Source: Elysia marginata | Lineage: Eukaryota; Mollusca; Gastropoda; Plakobranchidae | Direction: 5' to 3' | Length of the DNA: 26,256 bases | NCBI GenBank assembly: GCA_019649035.1 | Contig: BMAT01000426.1 | Span: 145,196-171,451, forward strand | Position numbers and translations under genes: made by a program | Shown here: positions 23,501 to 26,256 of the stretch, piece after piece | Layout: each line of letters begins with the position of its first letter | Numbering within the stretch: the first letter of the stretch is position 1 | Notes under the pieces: model-generated | What the model was told of the DNA's origin: nothing | Databases searched by the model: none | What the model saw: the letters and a program-made list of their open reading frames with translations, nothing else

Positions 23501-25208
23501 ATTTTAGTTATGTATATCTAACATACTCATTCATTCTTTGAGCTTGGGCCTACTAGAATAGATAATTATATCTGGTTCTAGTCCATTTTGTCCTCTAGAT
23601 CAGTAGATGTTGATAGAGATCAATGGCTTAAAATATTCTTAGTCTTTTCCGTGATAAAATGATAAAAAAAATATAGACTATATCTGAAGAATAATCCCCA
23701 AGTTTCACAGTTTCCGTTCTCAACGTTTCAAATCAATGCCAATCTAGATCTAGTATTTTTCCTTTTTTTGCATTTGCTGTAATAGTACTAACCTAAATCA
23801 CAGAGGATATATAGAGATCTATAGATCTTCGGGATAATCCTGACATTGGGCCGCTGGCAAGACTGACGAAATGAAAGGGGTGATACCTACTTAGAACACC
23901 AGTGGGCCAATCCCAGGATTAAGCCAGATCTACATCATACGTCTTCAAGGGCGTCGGCTGACCAGTTTGATTGGGGAGGCTGGTCCTTTTAGATATTTCG
24001 GTGGTCAAAATAATTACATAAATGTTTCTTGCGGCTGATTAAAAAAAACTAAGAAAGGTTAAATTCCAATGATACGATCCATGCGTACATGTATTATGCT
24101 TATTAAAAATTTTACCACTTCATGACATAAAACGTAAAGCCTTTCCCAGTCCATGGAGTTTCAGGAGTGCCGTCACCAAACAACAAGCAATTAAAACAAA
24201 ACAAACATTTTCGTTCGATACTCACTGTGAGCCATGAAAAACGATCGTACCAATAATTCTGAAATGATCTATTTTGTTTTCCATCTTTTATACACAACAC
24301 AAAGTCTTTGGGATGGTGTGGACCAAGTCTTTTTATGGCAAGCTTCTCCTCTCTATCTAAATTATTGAATTTAATGCTGAGCAGATAGTCTGCATGATTC
24401 ATACCCAACAAAAGAATATCAGCAGACAATCAATCACGATAAATAAAATAATCTAGATCTAGATCTACACTGGGGTTCCCTACACCATTACTTCAAGTCG
24501 CAAAAAAAAAAAACCACCGTTTCCAAAGCACTACAAACTTCACATATCGCATAGCCTAAAGCCGTTGTTGATTCTAGATAAACTCCCCCTAGGCCAAATC
24601 TAAAGAGAGACCACGTCAAGTTAGGCCTGCTGCGACCCTGCTGCAGCCAATTAGGCCTAGTGTGCTAGGAGGCTAGCCTTGAATTCATACTACTGCAGCA
24701 GTCAAATTACGTCATGCGCTTGCCCTTCCCATATTGTTTAATATAACAATCGCATCGTGGGAAACCCAAAACAGCGAGGGCTAGCCTCCTAGCACACTGA
24801 TTGGCTGCTGAATACTACGTAATTGCGATTGGTTGGGAAGAATACTACCACAGTCTTGTGTTAAAATGTAAACAATTCCGGATGAATGGGCTATCATGGA
24901 GGATAAACAAAAAGAAGCTCTATCTTGATGGGTGACAGTGACTGTTGGGTAGGGGGGGGTGGCAGGGAAAGAGGGAGGGGGGGGCTAAGCCTTTGCAGCC
25001 TTAGAGTAGCTACGCGCTTGTACGTCTTCATTTCGTGTGAAGTGAAGTTACCTCTTAGTCTTACCTGCCATTTCCTATACTCTTCAGCATCATCTCCGAT
25101 ATCCTCATTTAGTTTCAAATGAAATATATATGGCCCAATGAGTAACAATACAATGATAAAAATGCCAAGTTGAACTATGAACCTTGATCGAAGCTTGCGC
25201 GTTGCCAT
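8390..25208 (-). CDS. GALNT7: Polypeptide N-acetylgalactosaminyltransferase 7 (12 coding exons)
   Basis: Coding exons (descending): 25208-25065, 20265-20064, 19142-19004, 18703-18537, 15726-15516, 14425-14249, 13878-13761, 13175-13053, 12164-11943, 10079-9981, 9733-9608, 8533-8390. They splice to 1,872 nt, 623 residues plus TAA, with every junction in frame and all introns GT-AG. The family transfers GalNAc from UDP-GalNAc to Ser/Thr in the Golgi; vertebrate GALNT7 prefers peptides already carrying GalNAc. Visible parts: short cytoplasmic tail, signal anchor (about 10-29), charged stem (30-160), GT-A domain with DAH metal motif (267-269), WGGEN (376-380) and CSRVGH with the His metal ligand (404), then a ricin-B lectin domain (about 500-620). 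Length is close to the human protein (657, from memory). Family membership is certain; the GALNT7 subtype rests on [15 protein letters not shown] and [14 protein letters not shown] resembling remembered GALNT7. Start: first Met, in GCCATGG context, before the anchor. Confidence 0.95.
8766..9220. repeat. GC-richer block in intron 11, probable interspersed repeat
   Basis: About 450 bp clearly less AT-rich than the intron around it, with abrupt edges. No intact open frame exists. On the minus strand it resembles the non-coding 5' part of an invertebrate LINE, with words such as GGGGCGGCTGGGATATGTGG and TGCCTGGTGGGAGGTCTAGG. That assignment is an impression only. No target-site duplication or terminal inverted repeat was seen. 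Confidence 0.4.
9608..9733 (-). CDS. GALNT7: GALNT7 coding exon 11: second lectin repeat
   Basis: Residues 535-576, phase 0 at both ends. [11 protein letters not shown] continues the first repeat, and ERCIDSQSG to [12 protein letters not shown] is the second (beta) repeat, with a CID triad in the CLD position. The acceptor is TTTCAAG. Another AG 8 nt further on would break the frame. The donor is AAA before GTAGGT. Confidence 0.88.
9981..10079 (-). CDS. GALNT7: GALNT7 coding exon 10: first lectin repeat
   Basis: Residues 502-534, phase 0 at both ends. [12 protein letters not shown] followed by [14 protein letters not shown] fits the first (alpha) repeat of the ricin-type lectin domain. The Cys-Leu-Asp signature of other members is absent here, which suggests this repeat may not bind GalNAc (inference). 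The donor is CAG before GTGACT. Confidence 0.88.
10296..10560. repeat. Purine-rich tract in intron 9 (pyrimidine-rich in the transcript)
   Basis: The plus strand is strongly purine-biased (runs such as GAGACAGAGAGAGC and GGGAGAATAGGGTGGGAAAA), so the GALNT7 pre-mRNA carries a long pyrimidine-rich tract about 220-480 nt upstream of the exon 10 acceptor. Open frames on both strands here are by-products of this composition. Confidence 0.6.
10777..10822. repeat. Two-copy tandem repeat, 24-bp unit
   Basis: TAGCTTCAATAACTCAAT occurs twice in direct succession with a 24-bp period, inside intron 9. Confidence 0.8.
11130..11390 (-). pseudogene. Relic of the C-terminal (RNase H) end of a non-LTR retrotransposon
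   Basis: Minus-strand reading gives GHTDLCS, then ENVLQDC, then [17 protein letters not shown] and [14 protein letters not shown], interrupted by stops. This fits the end of RNase H-bearing LINE proteins: a GHxxL motif, a Cys-rich EHVLQxCP segment, a WPxxxxLxxKLxG stretch and a terminal LxxTxxFI (family knowledge). Only the last 80 or so codons are present, so the copy is 5'-truncated and dead. It lies in sense orientation in intron 9 of GALNT7. Confidence 0.6.
11943..12164 (-). CDS. GALNT7: GALNT7 coding exon 9: end of catalytic domain and linker
   Basis: Residues 428-501, phase 0 at both ends. [20 protein letters not shown] and [20 protein letters not shown] are the most GALNT7-like stretches of the protein. 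The exon leads through the linker towards the lectin domain. The donor is GAG before GTATGT. Confidence 0.95.
13053..13175 (-). CDS. GALNT7: GALNT7 coding exon 8: third metal ligand and flexible loop
   Basis: Residues 387-427, phase 0 at both ends. It begins [20 protein letters not shown]; His404 is the third metal ligand by family knowledge. [18 protein letters not shown] occupies the place of the flexible loop in the family. The donor GTAAGT is perfect. Confidence 0.94.
13761..13878 (-). CDS. GALNT7: GALNT7 coding exon 7: Gal/GalNAc-T motif (WGGEN)
   Basis: Residues 347-386. It encodes [20 protein letters not shown] and then [12 protein letters not shown], the acceptor-side motif of the family with Glu379 in WGGEN. 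The donor is AAG before GTCAGT, phase 0. The acceptor is TTGTTCAG. Confidence 0.95.
14249..14425 (-). CDS. GALNT7: GALNT7 coding exon 6: mid catalytic domain
   Basis: Residues 288-346 plus two bases. It includes [27 protein letters not shown] and the basic [13 protein letters not shown] region before the Gal/GalNAc-T motif. The acceptor is CATTGCAG; the donor is CAG before GTTAGT. Confidence 0.94.
15110..15302. repeat. Diverged local direct duplication in intron 5
   Basis: The segment at about 15110-15175 (ATACATTGTATCTCCCAAGA and flanks) recurs at about 15236-15302 (ATACATTGAATCTCCCAGGA) about 125 bp further on. Flanking poly(A/T) runs also align. This looks like an old tandem duplication or two copies of a short repeat. 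Confidence 0.7.
15516..15726 (-). CDS. GALNT7: GALNT7 coding exon 5: DxH metal-binding exon
   Basis: Residues 218-287 plus two bases. It carries [20 protein letters not shown] and then [18 protein letters not shown]. Asp267 and His269 form the DxH Mn2+-binding motif expected of the family. The donor is CAG before GTAAGG. Confidence 0.96.
16081..16176. repeat. Left terminal inverted repeat of the Harbinger element
   Basis: Starts TTGCACCAGTGTGGTTGAAC and includes ATAGACTCAGCTAAG. A second TTGAACCAATGTGGCTTA lies at about 16152. The reverse complement of the right end gives matching words in the same order. The repeated TTGNACCAnnGTGG word is a candidate transposase or Myb binding site. Confidence 0.8.
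16616..17046 (+). pseudogene. Harbinger (HARBI1-like) transposase relic
   Basis: Three collinear pieces in shifting frames match the family. The first (about 16616-16740) reads [20 protein letters not shown]. The second has KISGFPRVI, where the catalytic DGTH should follow but is destroyed. The third (about 16802-16971) reads [20 protein letters not shown] and [14 protein letters not shown], keeping the second catalytic Asp in THD. A stop follows at about 16969, then [17 protein letters not shown], equivalent to the GHLLGDSGYP region. At least two frame changes and two stops make it inactive. The region with the catalytic Glu was not found. This is an ancient transposon copy, not host HARBI1. 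Confidence 0.8.
17527..17789 (-). pseudogene. Myb/SANT-like DNA-binding protein relic of the Harbinger element
   Basis: On the minus strand, EAWE, a stop, then [18 protein letters not shown] runs in one frame. It is continued in another frame by [12 protein letters not shown], a stop, then [20 protein letters not shown] and a short acidic end. The order EAW, RTPQ, DLK, TGGGP is that of Myb/SANT-like proteins encoded by Harbinger transposons, which carry the transposase into the nucleus and to DNA (family knowledge). One frame change and two internal stops make it non-functional. It converges on the transposase relic. Confidence 0.6.
18137..18251. repeat. Right terminal inverted repeat of the Harbinger element
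   Basis: Its reverse complement begins TTGCACCAAAGTGGTTTAAC, contains CTAGACTCAGCAAAA, and has a second TTGCACCAAATGTGGTTAT (plus 18140-18158), matching the left end in order and spacing with moderate divergence. The minus-strand open frame over this area is incidental. Confidence 0.8.
18537..18703 (-). CDS. GALNT7: GALNT7 coding exon 4: first part of GT-A fold
   Basis: Residues 162-217 plus one base. It encodes the UDP-sugar-binding start of the GT-A domain: [20 protein letters not shown] and the [10 protein letters not shown] strand. The donor GTAAGA is near consensus and the acceptor TTTTTCAG is good. Intron 4 after it holds the Harbinger element. Confidence 0.95.
19004..19142 (-). CDS. 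GALNT7: GALNT7 coding exon 3: end of stem, entry to catalytic domain
   Basis: Residues 116 (completed) to 161 and two bases of Glu162. It contains the family's entry region, with [20 protein letters not shown] followed by DTRHKEC across the next junction. The donor is AAAGA before GTATGT; the acceptor is CTTTATAG. Confidence 0.93.
20064..20265 (-). CDS. GALNT7: GALNT7 coding exon 2: luminal stem
   Basis: Residues 49-115 and the first base of Gly116. The sequence is Lys/Glu-rich low-complexity stem (for example [20 protein letters not shown]), which is poorly conserved in the family. The acceptor is TTTTTAG. The donor is CAG followed by GTTATA, weaker than the other donors, but the phase 1 join to exon 3 keeps the frame. 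Confidence 0.85.
21740..23187 (+). pseudogene. Non-LTR retrotransposon reverse transcriptase, 5'-truncated relic
   Basis: The first frame (to 22357, with the usable part from about 21740) has [16 protein letters not shown], motif [16 protein letters not shown] and motif [11 protein letters not shown]. After a frame change at about 22340-22360 the second frame continues [10 protein letters not shown], then TAG (22390-22392), then ADDTAL. The stop falls on the aromatic residue of the catalytic YADD box. The C-terminal part has [27 protein letters not shown] and [11 protein letters not shown], ending at 23187. That tail resembles RTE/BovB-type elements, a tentative clade call. The endonuclease domain is missing. 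It is antisense to GALNT7 in intron 1. The 3' UTR and tail were not delimited. Confidence 0.88.
23188..23610. other. Non-coding stretch after the LINE, with an AT microsatellite
   Basis: The first 200 bp are less AT-rich than the surroundings and may be the LINE 3' UTR or another repeat; no family is recognised. A poly(A) run followed by (AT)n at about 23408-23437 could be a retroposon tail. The rest is AT-rich with scattered TCTAGA and AGATCT words. Confidence 0.4.
23611..23809. repeat. Repeat copy 1 (intron 1), related to sequences at 25303-25680
   Basis: It contains a 45-bp unit (23611-23655, with CAATGGCTTAAAATATTCTT) and a 131-bp unit (23679-23809, with TATATCTGAAGAATAATCCC and TTTCAAATCAATGCCAATCT). 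The second unit recurs in the same orientation at 25303-25476, and the first recurs inverted at 25636-25680. No coding content. Confidence 0.85.
24112..24429 (-). pseudogene. TTF-type zinc-finger (hAT/ZMYM-like) fragment
   Basis: The open frame reads [15 protein letters not shown], then [15 protein letters not shown], then [13 protein letters not shown] and PWTGKGFT. This order (GPxxP, WYxxFxWL, CFxCLLF, WxxxGF) is the TTF-type zinc finger that precedes the catalytic domain in many hAT-type transposase-derived proteins (family knowledge). No catalytic or dimerisation region follows; a stop comes just after the finger. The first ATG is at 24402, and a stop lies upstream of 24429. It is in sense orientation in intron 1. 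Splice acceptors within it are not in phase with GALNT7 exon 1. It may be a truncated transposon copy, or less likely an exon of an unseen gene. Confidence 0.6.
24643..24808. repeat. Foldback (inverted-repeat) element in intron 1
   Basis: AGTGTGCTAGGAGGCTAGCC at 24659-24678 is perfectly inverted at 24779-24798. Outside it, GCAGCCAAT (24643-24651) pairs with ATTGGCTGC (24800-24808), with a small loop on the left arm. Inside, TTCCCA (24726-24731) and TGGGAA (24758-24763) form another pair. The 166-bp segment can form a long hairpin, as MITEs do. The arms contain CCAAT words. No clear target duplication was found. Confidence 0.8.
24952..24984 (+). other. G-rich tract with G-quadruplex potential
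   Basis: Four G runs (8, 3, 3 and 8 G) lie within 33 bp with loops of 1-6 nt. The G-rich strand is the template strand of GALNT7, about 80-110 bp downstream of the exon 1 donor. Confidence 0.7.
25065..25208 (-). CDS. GALNT7: GALNT7 coding exon 1: tail, signal anchor, start of stem
   Basis: Encodes residues 1-48. A basic N-terminus (TRKLRSR) is followed by about 20 hydrophobic residues ([20 protein letters not shown]), a type II Golgi signal anchor, then an acidic stem start. The ATG lies in GCCATGGC, a strong Kozak context. The exon ends TGGCAG before GTAAGA, phase 0. Intron 1 (20266-25064) is the largest at 4.8 kb. Confidence 0.93.
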
Positions 25209-25302
25209 GGCTTCTTGTATCTTTTTACAAGATGGTATAGATTGGATTAAAGATTTACTCTAGACTAGATCTAGACTAGACTCTAGAGACGAACGTTTAA
25301 TT

Positions 25303-25476
25303 TATATCTGAAGAATAATCCCCTAGTTTCACACAGCTTCCTTTCGCAACCTTTCAAATCAATGCCAATCTAGATCTGTTTTTTTTCTTTTTTGCATTTG
25401 CTGAAATAGTAGATCTAATCTAGATTTTAGGTCTAGTCTCTAGATCTATTATCTATAAAACCTATCACAGAGGATA
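25303..25476. repeat. Repeat copy 2, direct copy of 23679-23809
   Basis: Shares TATATCTGAAGAATAATCCC, TTTCAAATCAATGCCAATCT, TTTTTTGCATTTGCTG and CACAGAGGATA with the intron 1 copy in the same order. It is longer by about 40 bp of AGATCT/CTAGA-rich sequence before the last block. Confidence 0.85.
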
Positions 25477-25635
25477 GCATCAACGTAGGCAACGTAGGAT
25501 TAGATCTTTGACTGAAGCCGGGTGGTCTGAAATAGTTCAGTCATAGCAGTCAGCTGTTACACTCACGGTCACTACATTTAGCCTACATTAATTTGTAACT
25601 CATTTAGTCTATCCCTTATTCCCTGTTTTTTTTTA

Positions 25636-25680
25636 ATCACGGAAGAGACTAAGAATATTTTAAGCCATTGATATTCATCA
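25636..25680. repeat. Inverted copy of the 45-bp unit at 23611-23655
   Basis: The reverse complement matches 23611-23655 at about 41 of 45 positions by eye, including TCAATGGCTTAAAATATTCT. It lies between the direct copy and the divergent ATG. Confidence 0.85.
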
Positions 25681-25814
25681 ATAACTTATTATATCGTAAA
25701 TCTATACTCCTTATCTTTGTGAATTTGTATAATATAGGCTAGATCTAGATCTACATAAAAACGCCAAGCGCTCCACTCCCCAGGTATATGTTGTGGAAAT
25801 AGATCAACATTAAA

Positions 25815-25854
25815 ATGTCTGTCCTGTGCGACCTAACAGCAGCTGGAATAATCG
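25815..25854 (+). CDS. Candidate first coding exon of a divergent gene (partial)
   Basis: ATG with A at -3 opens a frame MSVLCDLTAAGII and one base of the next codon (Gly), followed by a perfect GTAAGT donor, phase 1. Its position 606 bp from the GALNT7 ATG on the opposite strand fits a head-to-head gene pair. The next exon is not in the window, or I could not recognise it. Thirteen residues are too few to name a family. It could be a chance ATG and donor within a 5' UTR exon. Confidence 0.4.
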
Positions 25855-26124
25855 GTAAGTTTAAACCCTCTAGATAGAATTAAAGTGTACCATTAGATTG
25901 AACCAAATGTTATGTGTATGAAATAATTTATTTAAACTTGAATATTGTTTTACGTACAGAGTCCATTTTAGAATGAACGAAACACGATATTGTCAGTGAC
26001 TGTCAGTAATGCAAGCTAAACCTAAAGGGGGCGTCTCCTCTCATTCCTTTAGGTTTACATAAGAGCTGGGTTCTTTGAGTTTGAGTAAAAAGTGTTCAAA
26101 CCTTCACAACCTGTGTCTTTGTAA
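25855..26124 (+). other. Putative intron start of the divergent gene
   Basis: AT-rich sequence with no open frame or repeat recognised, between the candidate donor and the truncated SINE. Confidence 0.35.
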
Positions 26125-26256
26125 ATTGATTGATTGATTGATTGATTGAAGGGTATTTTTACAAGCCCAATTCCACTTCAAAGGTGCTCTCAGGGCTTGG
26201 GTCCCAACGATAATTTTACGGGCTGCCACCCAGAGACTAGCGGGGATACCATGACT
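26125..26256 (-). mobile_element. Second copy of the tRNA-derived SINE, cut by the window edge
   Basis: A (TTGA)n tail at 26125-26149 is followed by about 108 bp that match 4653-4760 with two substitutions and one inserted T, by eye. The tRNA-like head lies beyond the window. It has the same orientation as the first copy and a longer tail repeat. Confidence 0.92.

Larger units (their letters stand above)
25209..25814. promoter_or_regulatory. Likely bidirectional promoter between GALNT7 and a divergent gene
   Basis: 606 bp separate the GALNT7 ATG (minus) from the divergent ATG (plus). Both 5' UTRs and start sites must lie here unless there are upstream non-coding exons. No convincing TATA box was seen; the region is AT-rich with many TCTAGA, AGATCT and CTAGATCTAG words. 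It contains the repeat units at 25303-25476 and 25636-25680, so part of the promoter may be derived from a repeat. The promoter role is inferred from gene layout. Confidence 0.5.

Overview
This is a stretch of AT-rich invertebrate nuclear DNA. One complete protein-coding gene, split into 12 coding exons with GT-AG introns, fills most of it. The spliced product (623 residues) resembles polypeptide N-acetylgalactosaminyltransferase 7 (GALNT7). Gene style, the recurrent TCTAGA/AGATCT and TAGGCCTA words, a tRNA-derived SINE and PIF/Harbinger and non-LTR relics suggest a lophotrochozoan, perhaps a gastropod mollusc. The organism is inferred; the gene family is read directly from the protein.

Layout: 1-303 is an interspersed-repeat end followed by a trinucleotide array. 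304-8337 is AT-rich DNA downstream of GALNT7 with no convincing gene; it holds a possible piggyBac-like terminus at 4281 and a full-length SINE (4646-4894) with perfect 12-13 bp target-site duplications. GALNT7 runs on the minus strand from ATG 25208 to stop 8390. Its introns carry a decayed Harbinger element with terminal inverted repeats, a transposase relic and a Myb-like relic (intron 4), an RNase H-end LINE fragment (intron 9), a GC-richer repeat block (intron 11), a local duplication (intron 5), and in the 4.8-kb intron 1 a LINE reverse transcriptase relic, a TTF-type zinc-finger fragment, a foldback and a G-rich tract.

Upstream of GALNT7, 606 bp separate its ATG from a divergent plus-strand ATG at 25815, which opens a 40-nt candidate coding exon with a GTAAGT donor. 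This gap is probably a shared bidirectional promoter. It contains copies, one direct and one inverted, of sequences also found in intron 1. A second copy of the SINE is cut off by the right edge.

The only functional system supported is mucin-type O-glycosylation: GALNT7 is a Golgi type II membrane enzyme, and its metal-binding residues and lectin domain appear intact. The mobile-element genes all look broken. I found no evidence of a new multi-gene system; the unusual points are structural and concern mobile elements.
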